A DNA stretch of 64,000 bases from Elymus sibiricus (taxonomy: Eukaryota; Streptophyta; Magnoliopsida; Poales; Poaceae): positions 452,141,379 to 452,205,378 of the forward strand of contig CM077676.1 of NCBI GenBank assembly GCA_039707655.1, written 5' to 3'. Shown piece by piece: positions 21,741 to 32,985 of the stretch. Every line of letters begins with the position of its first letter. The stretch's first letter is position 1. The notes under the pieces are model-generated. The model saw nothing but the letters and a program-made list of their open reading frames with translations. It searched no databases and was not told where the DNA came from. The translations under genes were made by a program, and so were the position numbers.

Positions 21741-23859
21741 CCACGCGTCAGCACCTGCCAAGCGCTGGGGTTTTTGTTTTTGTTTTTTGAAATGAGGGGT
21801 TTAGGATTTTGGAGGGTTTAGGGGTTTCATATTCCGTTTCCCTTTTTTTTGTGTTTACCATTCAATTCTTTTACATTTAGGGTTTTCGTTTTTATTTTAC
21901 GTTTTCCATTCAACTCGACGCTAGCTACTACATATAGCAATGAAAGAACCATTACACAAATCGTCATGAATATAGAGAGAAGTGACATTTCTTTCTCCGT
22001 GCTTAGTCGAACAACACGTTTTCGTATATCTATTCGACGCTACTACGTATAGTACACGTTCATGCATATATACAATGTAACATCTCTTACGATCCCTAAT
22101 ATCTAATTACCAACATTCACTACCAATTCTCGATGGTATTCTCCGGTTTTAGCTATGATATCTTGAAGGAAGAATCCCGCCAATTCCTCTTGAATTGCTC
22201 GTATGCGAGCCTTTGGTAGGAGTTCGTCCCGCTTCCGTTCGATCTAATTTAAAGAAGGGGGTCAATGATGGTAATAAAATAAATTTGTGAATATTGTTTA
22301 CGTACTTCAAGTTTTTAAAAAATCTACCCGTCTCAGAGGTCGTCTGGCGAATGAACTCGCAAACGTAGTATCCACATAAGTTATTCCCGGATCCCTGCCT
22401 CGAGCACTTTACGAGAATAGAGTTCAATCAAAATAATAATCAAGCATAATAGTGGTATTGAAACTAGAATCAAAGAGATGCGCGGACCTAGCTAGTACTA
22501 CTTACACTGAGTTGTTCAAATCGTAGCTCCTCTCTCCATTCACCCCTAACCTGCTTGGTGAACTCTTTCCAAATCCTGCCCGGCAAAGAAAATGAATAAA
22601 TGAGTTATTAATTACTTGATATCAGGAAATAAACGATAGTTGCCGATATAGTGCGATAATGATTGAAATTACCTCTGAATTTTTTTTCCAGGTCCGCCCA
22701 CATCTCAGGGTCTTTACGTAACGAGTCCATGACAAGTACTTTTCCTGCGTCAAACTGAATGACTAGCAGAATAAAGTGGAACCTGCGCACGCATAACTCA
22801 TCAATTACACTTAACATCGAGTAAGCGAAACAGAATGATGTGTACAAGACAGTATAACACTCACTGGAAGTTGTAAGGAAATAGTATTTCCCTTTTGGTT
22901 TGTTGTTTAATTAACGCCCTTAGCAAGTTCTTCTCTGTATCCTTTGCGTTCCATTTTACCGTAGCTTCATGAATAGTATTTGGGTTAATGAACTCAATGT
23001 CATAGATTTGTCCTCTTTTGCATTCGAGGATCTTCTTTCTGCATAATATATATAGTGAGGATAATTATACATGCAATGAACGAGCTGAGCTAGAGACTTA
23101 ATTACAGAAATGATACTTACAAACAATAGCAACTGACGATAAATTTGTCGATGGCGTCTTGATTGTATAACTGAAATAATTCTTCAAATTCAATGAAAAT
23201 CTCCTCGTCTCCATTGAAGTAATGCACATCTTTAATTCCCGCAATGATATAGTTGCTCCCTTACTTTGAGGCTTCCAAGTACCAGTCATGCAATCTTCGC
23301 ATCATCGTTGGTAGATGCGGGAGCTCCTCAGGTCTGACGAGAGGCTTCCCGTGCTCGAATTTAAAGGCTAACTCAGCCATTTCGAACTGTACCTCATCGC
23401 CTAAGTAATCACCAAGAGTGAAATCAGGATCAGCGGCCGCTAACCCCGGATCATTAGCGATATCGGTAAACACCTTGAGCGGGGGGCACGATTGGTTTTT
23501 CTGTTCGCCGAGTTGGGGAATTGTTTTCCCCCTTGCACTACTGCTACTTCCCGACCACTGCTGTGGATCTCTATATGACTTTACAATAGAGCGGTCATAG
23601 TTTGATAGCAGCGGAGGTGGCGGTGGTTTTGTAAGGTTTTCCAGCAAGCGCCTCGCTTTTACCGGATCTATTTTCTCCGTTGGATCTGGACGGGTCGGTG
23701 CAAGCTGGCGTTTCACGTCGGCAACCACGATCTCCTTGGTTTCCTCCTCAGTCATATCGTATGGTAACTTGGCAGGAGCCTTCTTGACGCTACCTGCTCT
23801 GGATTTCTTCGCTGTTGTACTACTAGCCGCCGGAGCGGCGGCGGATCTCTTCCGCCGGT

Positions 23860-24080
23860 GCTGAGGCGGCGGAGGAGGCGGAGTCAGCTGACGCGGCGGA
23901 TTCTGCTGAGGGGCCTCCTCCGGCGGAGTCCGCTGACGCGGCGGAGACAGCTGAGGCGACGGAGTGTGCTGACGCGGCGGAGATGGCTGAGGCAGCGGAG
24001 ACGGCTGAGGCAGCGGAGATAGAGCTGGACTGTGAGGAGTCTGCTGAGGGGCCTCCTCCGGCTGAGTCTGCTGACGCGTC
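23860..24080 (-). repeat. Proline-rich low-complexity coding repeat
   Basis: The minus strand encodes repeated SPLPQPSP, PPRQ and EEAPQQ units between the Transposase_24 part and a Lys/Arg stretch. It is a flexible linker. The plus strand shows GGCGGAG/GCTGAGGCAGCGG repeats. Confidence 0.8.
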
Positions 24081-25612
24081 GTCCAGTATGGAAGCACGAT
24101 GTGTTCCTTTCTCCATAGAATGGTAGTCCTTATGGCATCTCCCAGATGAGTCTCCCCTTCACCTGTAGGGTACTCAAGCTCCAGCTGCTCAAATCCGTTG
24201 GTAACTTCATCCACCTCGACAACAACATAGCCATCTGGAATCGGAGAGCAATGGTAAGTTCCATCAGGTACACGAGGTAAGGCATAGCCGACCGCCACCT
24301 TCAAGGTTATGTTCATGCATTTCGCATGTAGATCACAATGTTCCCTCTCCGTGATATCATCCACGGGGTAGCGATCAGGAGCCGTGATATCATCTATGGA
24401 CGGCCGAACGAGCTCCGTGGAAGCCACGCTGCTTTTCCGCTGAGATGGTGGGGTAGCTCCGTGGGAAGTATCGAATGAAGGATCTTCGTGCCACTGAGAT
24501 GATGGGCCGGTAGCTCGCTGGCTGTTAAGTGCCTCTATTTGCTTCTCCTGCAACGCTAATCTTTCTTCTACCTTCTGCAGCCGGTCTGCATCCTCTTTCT
24601 TCTTTCTCCCTCGGCTTTTATAAGTGTCTCTGTTGTCGAGAAACCCAACCTTCCACGGAATGGAGCCTGATGTGCCACGTGTTCGTCCAGGGTGTTCAGG
24701 ATTCCCGAGGGCGCGTGACAGCTCGTCCTTCTCTCTGTCGGGATGGAACTTCCATTCCTGCACGGCCTGGATTGCATCCTGAATGTTTTTGACGGGTGTT
24801 GCAAATTGAGCTTTCGTATAAACACACTTCCCTGTTTCTGGGTGCAAAGTTCCCCCATGCCCGAAGAACCAAGTCCTTGCCCGTTCGGGCCAGTTCAATG
24901 TCTCTGGATGGATCCCTTTATCAAGCAGGTCGTTCTCAGCTTTGTCCCACGTAGGTCGGGCAACCTTGTAGCCACCTGACCCCGTAACATGGTGATATTC
25001 CTTCTTTGCAGCATTTTGCTTATTTATCAGTGACCTTTTCTTACCTTTCTCCGATGTCTTGTACGCCACAAATGCGGGCCAGTGATCTTTCATCTTCTCA
25101 TATTGACCGGTGAATGTTGGAGTCTTCTCTTTCAGGACAAAGTTTTCGTGCAATCTTTTCTTCCAGTTCTTGAATTGTTCGGCCATCTTCTTAAGAGCCC
25201 ATCCCTTGACTTTTCGCTCTACAACATTGCTATTTGGATCCACCTCTGGCGGTAGGCTGAAATTTGTCATGAGCGTATTCCAAAGCTCATCTTTGGATCT
25301 ATCGTCGACATAAGAAACTCCATCGTCCGCCTTTGGCTTATTCCATTCTTGAATGCTGATCGGGATGCTGTCCCTAACAACAACTCCGCACTGACTTATA
25401 AATCGGTCTGCGGTCCGCTTGGGAGCAGTCGGTTTGCCATCTGCAGCGATTTCTTTGATCGTGAACCTTTCATTCTCGCCCAATCTTTTCTTCGGGCCTT
25501 GTCTCTTTACAGAAGGTTGGCGCGATCCGGAGGGCTAAAAGAAGAAAGAAGCGTTAATATATGTACATACAAATCAATTAATGCATCTAGCCAGCAGGCT
25601 TAATTAATATAC

Positions 25613-25810
25613 CTCGCCGGACTTTGCAACAGTTAAGGCTCCAACACCGCCGGAGCCGTCATCTTCTCCCTCCATTCGATCACCGGAGCCGTCATCCTCT
25701 CTTCCCTCACCATCGGAGTCATTGAGAAACCGTGAGGTAATATCATCACCTCCGTCGCGGATTATATCCCCCAACATCTCTTCTTGTTCTAAGTCTCTGT
25801 CGTGTTCCAT
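25613..25810 (-). CDS. First exon of the Transposase_24/Ulp1 gene
   Basis: ATG at 25810-25808 opens 66 codons rich in Asp/Glu/Gly, ending at a GTATAT donor. The acceptor after TTCTTTTAG at 25534 keeps the frame. The longer in-frame read-through upstream (Met 25927) is probably not used. Confidence 0.55.
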
Positions 25811-25939
25811 AGTTTCTGCAAATATTACAACATGGCAATATACAACCATGAGAGATAAGCTATTTTTCAGACTTAATGAAATCTGAGAATGCAAAACAGT
25901 AACATTATGATGACAACTTGAGAGCAAGATTGAGTCATG

Positions 25940-27275
25940 CTACAGCAACTTTACATGGCAACCAAGGGCATGGCATCAAAGTACACATTACATAGACCAA
26001 ATCACAAGAAGGAATCATATGCATATGAGCAATGGATTAGTGGCAAACATCATGCAAAGTTGACAAGTTTTATAACAGTCAGTTTCAGACTTAGCAGTTT
26101 TTCAGCAAGTGTAAAACAAAGTTTATTCATTAAATACCAGCAGCAAATAGACATTAAAATGCACCAAACACATGTACAAAGTTTATTCATGTCGATCGTC
26201 GGGGACGACTCCTCCGGCGATCGTCAGGGACGACTTCTCCGGCGATCGTCGGGGCCTCCTCCGGCGATCGTCGAGGACTCCTCCCCCCTCATGTCGAAGT
26301 TATACCGAAGTTATCGGAATTATGTTTTAACGACCCCCCCTCATGTCGAAGTTATACCGAAGTTATCGGGGTTATGTTTTAACGACCCCCCTCATGTCTA
26401 AGTCAATGAACAACATGAAAATTTCTAAGTCAATGAACAACTCTGAATTTTTTTACATGTACTCCTACAACATGAAAATTTCTAAGTGATTGCTAAACTG
26501 TTTGCTAAACTTTTATGCTTCATTTATATGAAGATCAATTATCGAATATAACTATGTTCGCGATATGAGGCATTGGACATCTATCTATCACATTGAGTAT
26601 ATGTATCTAAAAACCTAGTAAAACTACACAAAACAAACAAAAAATTTCAGCCATCTCCATCTCATCTCATCCATCTCCATCTCATCTCATCTCAATGAAC
26701 AAAAATTTATATTACACATGAAAATATCACAAATTCATTACATATGCTCGGAACAAAAATATCACAAATGAAATGACTTTGATCATGAATAATGCTATAA
26801 AAATGATTTTGATCATGAATAATGCTATAAAACATTTGCATAAATATTACACATGAATAATATCAATGACTTTGAGAACATGAATAATGCTATAAAAAAT
26901 GACTTTGATCAAAAAAGACTTTTGCGGGGATATTTTTGCACATCTGAAACTATCAATTATGTTCTCAACATGATCTGAAACAAATATCTCTAATTAAAAA
27001 AAACGCCGGCGTCGGCCAGCAGAGCGACGCGGGCGGCGTCGGCGTCGGCGTCGGGGTCGGCCAGCAGCACGGGCGGGCGGCGTCGGGGTCGGCGCCCAGC
27101 AGGGGGGGGGGGGGAATAGGAGGAGGAGGAGGGGATCGGGGCGGCGCTCACAGCGAGGAGGCGTCGGCGACGGCGTCGGGGCAGGGCGTCGGCGACGGCG
27201 TCGGGTCAGCGCGTCGAGGCGAGGAGAGGCGATGGAGAAGTTTGGGGGAGGAAAATTTTCGCTAAGTCCTTGCGG
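25940..27275 (-). other. Long 5' leader/intron region of the second CACTA gene, rich in tandem repeats
   Basis: No gene is seen. It holds ~25-base units GATCGTCGGGGACGACTCCT (26194-26283), two ~52-base units beginning TCATGTCGAAGTTATACC (26288-26392), CATCTCATCTC microsatellite-like sequence (26650-26695), repeats of TGATCATGAATAATGCTATA (26760-26910), and a GC-rich GGCGTCGGCGTCGG block (27004-27240). Confidence 0.7.
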
Positions 27276-27283
27276 TTTATATA
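27276..27283 (-). promoter_or_regulatory. TATA box, internal CACTA promoter
   Basis: On the minus strand this reads TATATAAA. It lies 7 bases downstream of the internal TAGTCCCGGTT array, as the TATA at 32702-32710 lies beside the right subterminal array. It is probably the promoter of the Transposase_24/Ulp1 gene. Confidence 0.65.
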
Positions 27284-27290
27284 GCCCGAG

Positions 27291-27490
27291 ATTTAGTCCC
27301 GGTTGGTGGCTCCAACCGGGACTAAAGGCCTACATTTAGTCCCGGTTGGAGGCACCAACCGGGACTAAAGCTAAATTTTAGCAGCCCAAAGGGCGCGAAA
27401 CCCAGGCCTTTAGTATCGGTTGGTGGCACGGACCGGGACTAAAGGGAGGCCTTTAGTCCCAGTTGGTGGCACCAACCGGGACTAAATCTG
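27291..27490. repeat. Internal copy of the CACTA subterminal repeat array
   Basis: Four paired units of TTTAGTCCCGGTTGG...CCAACCGGGACTAAA, of the same kind as those at the element ends but about 4 to 5 kb inside. No CACTA terminus is seen next to it. Confidence 0.9.
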
Positions 27491-28203
27491 TTTTTGGTTT
27501 TAGACCTTTTTAGGATATTTTAGTTTTAGTTTTCTTTTAAACAGATTCAAAAACAGTAGCATACATGCCTAGTTTTCATTTAATTCTTTTTGCTATTAAA
27601 GTTTTTAACAAAAAATACTTTATGAAAATTTTAGTTGCATAAATTTTATATAGTTTTAAGTTAATATTATTTTGATCATAACTAGAGTTTTATAAAAGCT
27701 TTTTAGTTGATTCTTTTTGCTATTGAAGAATATTATAGTTTTGTTTTAGTTGATCATAACTAAAATTCTAGCATGTCACAAATGCCATATTTGATGATCT
27801 TGCCAAGTCTCATGGCTTGGAGAACAAGATAACATCATCAAATTCCCTCGAAACCATCTCTGTCCATTTTCTAATTTGAGCAACTTAACATTGCTAAACA
27901 TGTCCAAATGAGCTCAAACTTGGTACACCTGCTAAAATGGTCTAAATATTTGCATTGATTAACTCCTCTATATAATTAAAATATTAAAAGGATATGAATA
28001 ATTGAAATTTCATAACTTAATAAATAATTATTCTAAAATCATGTTTCAAATGCCAAAATGCCCTAGCTAGCTCTTACAAAGATTCCCTCCGGTTTGTCCG
28101 AAGGGGCTCTTTTCAGCTATAAGTCCGGAAACTCACAGTAGAGAGAAAGTGATGGCGGTGAAGCCGGTCACATCCCAGAGTGGGATCTTTTGGGGTATAA
28201 AAA
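27491..28203. other. AT-rich spacer between the two CACTA genes
   Basis: No frame or domain is seen. It lies downstream of the TNP2 stop and upstream of the internal promoter. Confidence 0.5.
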
Positions 28204-31200
28204 CTATTTCTTCGCGTGTGTCCCTTGCTTATTGCGCCGTAACCATGGATAATCTTTAGCATTTAACAGGATGCTTGGGTCAGTCTTCACTGTGAAGGGA
28301 GGAATTTCATCAAACTTTTCATAATCTTCTGACATGTCTGTCTTGTCCTCCACTCCCACAATATTTCTTTTCCCTGAAAGAACTATGTGGCGCTTTGGCT
28401 CATCGTATGATGTATTCGCTTCCTTATCTTTTCTTTTTCTCGGTTTGGTAAACATGTCCTTCACATAGAAAACCTGCGCCACATAATTGGCTAGGACGAA
28501 TGGTTCGTCTGTGTACCCCAGATTGTTGAGATCCACTGTTGTCATTCCGTACCGCGGGTCTACCTGTACCCCGCCTCCTGTCAGATTGACCAATTTGCAC
28601 CGAAACAAAGGGACCTTAAAATCACGTCCATAGTCAAGTTCCCATATCTCCTCTATGTAACCATAATATGTGTCCTTTGCCCTATTGGTGTTTGCTGCAT
28701 CAAAGCGGACACCACTGTTTTGGTTGGTGCTCTTTTTATCTTGGGCGATCGTGTAAAATGTATTCCCATTTATCTCGTACCCTTGGAAAGTCAATACAGT
28801 CGAAGATGGTGTCCTGGCCAACAAGTACAGCTCATCTCCAACAGTGGTGTTACCCATGAGATGTGTTTGCAACCAACCGCTGAAAGTCCCCATGTGTTCA
28901 CGTGTAATCCAGTCGTCAGACTGCTCCGGGTGTTTGGAGCGTAAAATATTCTTGTCTTCATTGATATACGGGGCCACCAAGGTAGAATTTTGTAGAACTG
29001 TGTAGTGTGCTTGCGCCCAAGAATGCCCATCTCTACATATTATTGCTTTCGGTCCTATCGTGCCTTTTCCACCCAGTCTCCCCTCATGCCGCGATTCAAG
29101 AACACCAATCGGCTTAAGGTCGGGAATAAAGTCAACACAAAACTCAATGACCTCCTCTGTTTCGTGGCCCTTGAAGATGCTTCCTTCTGGCCTAGCACGG
29201 TTATGAACATATTTCTTTAAGACTCCCATGAACCTCTCAAAGGGGAACATATTGTGTAGAAATACAGAACCTAGAATTGCAATCTCGTCGACTAGGTGAA
29301 CTAGGACGTGCGTCATAATATTGAAGAAGGATGGTGGGAACACCAACTCGAAACTGACAAGACATTGGACAAAATCATTCTGTAACCTTGGTAGGATTTC
29401 TGGATCGATTACCTTATGAGAAATTGCATTGAGGAATGCACATAGCTTCACAATGGCTAATCGAACATTTTCTGGTAGAAGCCCCCTCAATGCAACCGGA
29501 AGCAATTGCGTCATAATCACGTGGCAGTCATGAGACTTTAGGTTCTGGAATTTTTTCTCTGCCATATTTATTATTCCCTTTATATTCGACGAGAAGCCAG
29601 ACGGGACCTTGATACTGAGCAGGCATTCAAAAAAGATTTCCTTCTCTGCTTTGGTAAGAGCGTAGCTGGCAGGACCTTGATACTGCTTTGGATGCATGCC
29701 GTCTTTTTCGTTCATACGTTGCTGGTCCTCCCGTGCCTCCGGTGTATCTTTTGTCTTCCCATACACGCCCAAGAAGCCTAGCAGGTTCAGGCAAAGATTC
29801 TTCGTCACGTGCATCACGTCGATTGCAGAGCGGACCTCTAGGAATTTCCAATAGGGTAGGTCCCAAAATATAGATTTCTTCTTCCACATGGGTGCGTGTC
29901 CGTCAGCGTCATTCGGAACAGATTGTCCGCCAGGACCCTTTCCAAAGATTGCTTCTAAATCCTTGACCATATCAAATATATCATCACCAGTACGGGGGAC
30001 AGGCTTCTTCCGGTGATCTGCCTCACCTTTGAAATGCTTGCCTTTCTTTCTTAAGGCATGCTTGGTCGGAGGAAATCGACGATGTTCCAGGTACACATTC
30101 TTCTTACATTTGTCCAAATATATACTTTCAGTCTCATCTAAACAGTGCATGCATGCGTTGTATCCCTTGTTTGACTGTCCTGAAAGGTTACTAAGAGCAG
30201 GCCAATCATTGATGGTTACAAACAGCAACGCTCGTAGGTCAAATTCCTCCTGTTTGTGCTCATCCCACACACGTACACCTTTTATATTCCACAGCTGTAA
30301 AAGTTCTTCAACTAATGGTCTTAGGTACACATCAATGTCGTTGCCGGGTTGCTTAGGGCCTTGGATGAGCACTGACATAATAATGAACTTCCGCTTTATG
30401 CACAACCAAGGAGGAAGGTTATAGATACATAGAGTCACAGGCCCGGTGCTATGATTGCTGCTCTGCTCCCCAAAAGGATTAATGCCATCTGCACTTATAC
30501 CAAACCATAAGTTCCTTGCGTCACCTGCAAACTCCGGCCACTTTCTCTCGATTTTTCTCCACTGCGACCCATCAGCGGGTACTCTCAACATCCCGTCTTT
30601 CTTACGGTCTTTTTTGTGCCATCGCAACAACCTGGCATGCTCTTTGTTTCTGAACAGACGTTTCAACCGTGGTATTATAGGAGCATACCACATCACCTTG
30701 GCAGGAACCCTCTTCCTGGGGCGCACGCCCTCAACATCACCAGGGTCATCTCGTCTGATCTTATACCGCAATGCACCGCATACCGGGCATGCATTCAAAT
30801 TCTCGTACTCCTCACCGCGGTAGAGGATGCAGTCATTAGGGCATGCATGTATCTTCTGCACCTCTAATCCTAGAGGGCAGAGAACCTTCTTTGCTTCGTA
30901 TGTACTGTCAGGCAATTCGTTATCCTTTGAAAGCTCCTTCTTCATTATTTTCAGTAGCTTCCCAAATCCCTTGTCGGATAAACCATTCTCTGCCTTCCAT
31001 TGCAGCAATTCCAGTGTGGTACCGAGCTTTGTGTTGCCATCTTCGCAATTTGGGTACAACCGTTTTTTGTGATCCTCTAACATGCGATCGAACTTCAACT
31101 TCTCCCTTTCACTTTCGCATTCTCTCTGTGCATCAACAATGACCCGGCGAAGATCATCAGCGGGCACATCTGGTGCCTCTTGATCTTCAGCTTCCCCCGT

Positions 31201-31506
31201 TGCAGTATCACCGTATTCAGGGAACATAGGATAGTTGTCATCATCCTCTTCTTCTTCATTGTCTTCCATCATAACCCCTCTTTCTCCGTGCTTGGTCCAA
31301 CAATTATAGTGGGGCATGAAACCCTTCTCAAGCAGGTGGAAGTGAAGAGTTTTCGAGGAAGAGTAATCCTTCGTATTCTCACAGACAACACATGGACAGT
31401 ACATAAAACCATTCTGGTTGTTTGCCTCAGCCACATCGATAAAATTATGCAGGCCCGTAATGTACTCGGAAGTGCGTCGGTCACCGTACATCCATTGCCG
31501 GTTCAT
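28204..31506 (-). CDS. TNP2-like CACTA transposase
   Basis: One uninterrupted frame. The start preferred is the Met at 31506 (MNRQWMYGDRR), which begins the Transpos_assoc domain (about residues 1-75, with CPCVVC and HLLEKGF). The frame extends 11 codons further up but the extra residues look like intron or leader. An acidic linker follows, then a Cys pair region (HACPNDC, CPVCGALRY) and the TNP2/Transposase_21 core (about residues 280-490, with an Asp in GISADGINPFG). A DUF4218-like block (PFERFMG) and a DUF4216-like C-terminus follow. At 1100 residues it has the full family length and no break. It would bind the subterminal repeats and cut the CACTA ends in the nucleus. Transcription is probably from the TATA at 32702-32710. 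Confidence 0.92.
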   Translation of the reverse strand: MNRQWMYGDRRTSEYITGLHNFIDVAEANNQNGFMYCPCVVCENTKDYSSSKTLHFHLLEKGFMPHYNCWTKHGERGVMMEDNEEEEDDDNYPMFPEYGDTATGEAEDQEAPDVPADDLRRVIVDAQRECESEREKLKFDRMLEDHKKRLYPNCEDGNTKLGTTLELLQWKAENGLSDKGFGKLLKIMKKELSKDNELPDSTYEAKKVLCPLGLEVQKIHACPNDCILYRGEEYENLNACPVCGALRYKIRRDDPGDVEGVRPRKRVPAKVMWYAPIIPRLKRLFRNKEHARLLRWHKKDRKKDGMLRVPADGSQWRKIERKWPEFAGDARNLWFGISADGINPFGEQSSNHSTGPVTLCIYNLPPWLCIKRKFIIMSVLIQGPKQPGNDIDVYLRPLVEELLQLWNIKGVRVWDEHKQEEFDLRALLFVTINDWPALSNLSGQSNKGYNACMHCLDETESIYLDKCKKNVYLEHRRFPPTKHALRKKGKHFKGEADHRKKPVPRTGDDIFDMVKDLEAIFGKGPGGQSVPNDADGHAPMWKKKSIFWDLPYWKFLEVRSAIDVMHVTKNLCLNLLGFLGVYGKTKDTPEAREDQQRMNEKDGMHPKQYQGPASYALTKAEKEIFFECLLSIKVPSGFSSNIKGIINMAEKKFQNLKSHDCHVIMTQLLPVALRGLLPENVRLAIVKLCAFLNAISHKVIDPEILPRLQNDFVQCLVSFELVFPPSFFNIMTHVLVHLVDEIAILGSVFLHNMFPFERFMGVLKKYVHNRARPEGSIFKGHETEEVIEFCVDFIPDLKPIGVLESRHEGRLGGKGTIGPKAIICRDGHSWAQAHYTVLQNSTLVAPYINEDKNILRSKHPEQSDDWITREHMGTFSGWLQTHLMGNTTVGDELYLLARTPSSTVLTFQGYEINGNTFYTIAQDKKSTNQNSGVRFDAANTNRAKDTYYGYIEEIWELDYGRDFKVPLFRCKLVNLTGGGVQVDPRYGMTTVDLNNLGYTDEPFVLANYVAQVFYVKDMFTKPRKRKDKEANTSYDEPKRHIVLSGKRNIVGVEDKTDMSEDYEKFDEIPPFTVKTDPSILLNAKDYPWLRRNKQGTHAKK

Positions 31507-31539
31507 CTGCATTATGTAATTAAGTATATCAAAAACCAT

Positions 31540-32700
31540 TACAAAACATCATGAATAGAGAAATGACCAAATTAATACAAGTTCATCATCACATTAAAAC
31601 CAAAGTACAGTAGTGATCAAATGTTATTACTGCAAAAATAAATACATAAAGTTCATACATAGTTCTCATAAAACAACATACAACTATGTAAAACATTTAA
31701 ATCCAACAACAAATGCGATCAAAATCACAACTAAGGTAACAATTGATCCAACAGCATAATGATACCAAGCCTCTTTATCAATGTCATATTTTCTAATCTT
31801 TCTAATCTTTCTAATCTACAAGCGCATTGCATCCATCTGGATCTTGTGTAGATCGACGACATCGGCAACATGCAACTCCAATTTCATCTTCTCTTATTCA
31901 ATTCTTTTCAATTTTTCTTTCAAATAATTGTTTTCTTTTTCAACTAAATTTAACCTCTCGACAAGTGGGTCGGTTGGAATTTTCGGTTCACATACCTCGT
32001 AGATAAAAACATCTATGTCAAGTTGATCGGCATAATTGTCATAAACACTAAATAAAACAAATAGTTATAAAAGATAATATACCACATCTGAATCATAGAC
32101 CGGACGAGAGCCGACGGGGGCGGATACCAAAACCATGACACTATATAATAACAAACAATAATACAAGTAAGAAAATTATACAAGTAGCTATCTAAATCAT
32201 ACAAGTAAGAATTTGTTCTTTTAAAAAAAAGATAAGAACAAGAGGCTCACCACGGTGGTGCCGGCGACGAGATCGGCACGGGCGATCGACGGCGGTGAGG
32301 ACGGGGACGGGGACGGGACGGCACCCTACACATGTGCAAACTAAGAAGTTAATTTGAGCTCAAATTATGCATCTAAATCAAATAAACTCCCACATACACT
32401 CCTCCACTAAAACCCACAAATCACTCTACTTCTAGAGCATATGAAATGAGCTAAACTAGCAGTGAGAGATGAAAGAATGAAGTTGCTAACCTTTTAGAAC
32501 ACTTGGATAGTTGATGCACCGCCAAATCTAGACAAATCTTGGGGAAAATGGAGCTTGGAGGAAGAACATAGGAAAAAGCTTAAGTGTGGCTCGGGCATTT
32601 CATCGAACACCTCATATGCATAAGAAGTGAGAACAGAGTAGCACACACACCTCCCACCTTCTACGGCCAAAAAACAGAGAAGAGGACGGGCAGGGGCGAG
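31540..32700 (-). other. 5' leader of the TNP2-like gene
   Basis: No good frame is seen between the promoter and the transposase start; there are probably one or more leader introns. A triple TTTCTAATC repeat lies at 31789-31817. Confidence 0.5.
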
Positions 32701-32701
32701 G

Positions 32702-32710
32702 ATATATATA
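32702..32710 (-). promoter_or_regulatory. TATA box of the CACTA 5' end
   Basis: TATATATAT on the minus strand, about 8 bases downstream of the right subterminal array and about 1.2 kb before the TNP2 start. Confidence 0.65.
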
Positions 32711-32718
32711 GGCATCTT

Positions 32719-32945
32719 TTTAGCCCCGATTAATGTCTAGAACCGGGACTGAAGACTAACCTTTAATCCTGGTTGGAGACACCAACCGGGACTAAAGGGA
32801 GCGACGGTTGGTGTCTGGAACCGGGACTAAAGGTCCCAGTCGAATCGGGACTGATGCCTGCCGAGGCCCGGCCGGCGTCCTAGCCGCTCGAACCTGGACT
32901 GATGCTCACATTAGTTCCGGTTCGTAACATGACCGGGACTATTGC
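32719..32945. repeat. Subterminal repeat array, 5' end of the CACTA
   Basis: Several AACCGGGACT and AGTCCCGGTT units, more diverged than those of the internal array. Confidence 0.85.
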
Positions 32946-32985
32946 TCTGATCTGGCCAGAACCAAAGCCCTGTTTTCTATTAGTG

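Larger units (their letters stand above)
22103..25810 (-). pseudogene. CACTA second gene: Transposase_24 with C-terminal Ulp1-type protease, multi-exon, damaged
   Basis: Inferred exons (minus): 25810-25613, 25534-23121, 23038-22865, 22782-22673, 22575-22506, 22406-22306 and 22243-22103, all with GT...AG borders. Exon 1 is acidic (starts MEHDRD). Exon 2 carries the plant transposase (Transposase_24, En/Spm) region, then a Lys/Glu coiled coil and a long Pro/Gln-rich linker (near 23860-24080). The last exons form a C48 (Ulp1) cysteine-protease fold: His in FHFILLVI, Asp in VMDSL, Cys in GNNLCGYYVCEF, with the usual His-Trp changed to His-Phe. A TAA at 23263-23261 ends the long exon before the protease. 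A homopolymer A8 near 22687 appears to shift the frame at the next splice. The protease half is therefore probably dead, while the transposase-associated half is open for 740 codons from Met 25483. Confidence 0.75.
21591..32985 (-). mobile_element. Near-complete CACTA (En/Spm) transposon, 11.4 kb
   Basis: The left end is CACTAGTAGAAAACAGG and the right end reads CACTAATAGAAAACAGG on the minus strand: a terminal inverted repeat with one difference, flanked by GTA on both sides. It carries the two gene types expected of grass CACTA elements, both on the minus strand: a TNP2-like transposase (28204-31506) and a Transposase_24/Ulp1 gene (22103-25810). Arrays of TAGTCCCGGTTGG...CCAACCGGGACTA lie near both ends and also once inside. 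Transcription runs right to left, so the 5' end is at 32985. Confidence 0.95.

Noticed and set aside
26194..26392. Possible CRISPR-like repeat array
   Set aside because: Units are directly tandem with no unique spacers, in plant transposon DNA.
27291..27490. Second nested CACTA element inside the large one
   Set aside because: The array resembles an element end, but no CACTA terminal sequence or target duplication lies beside it.
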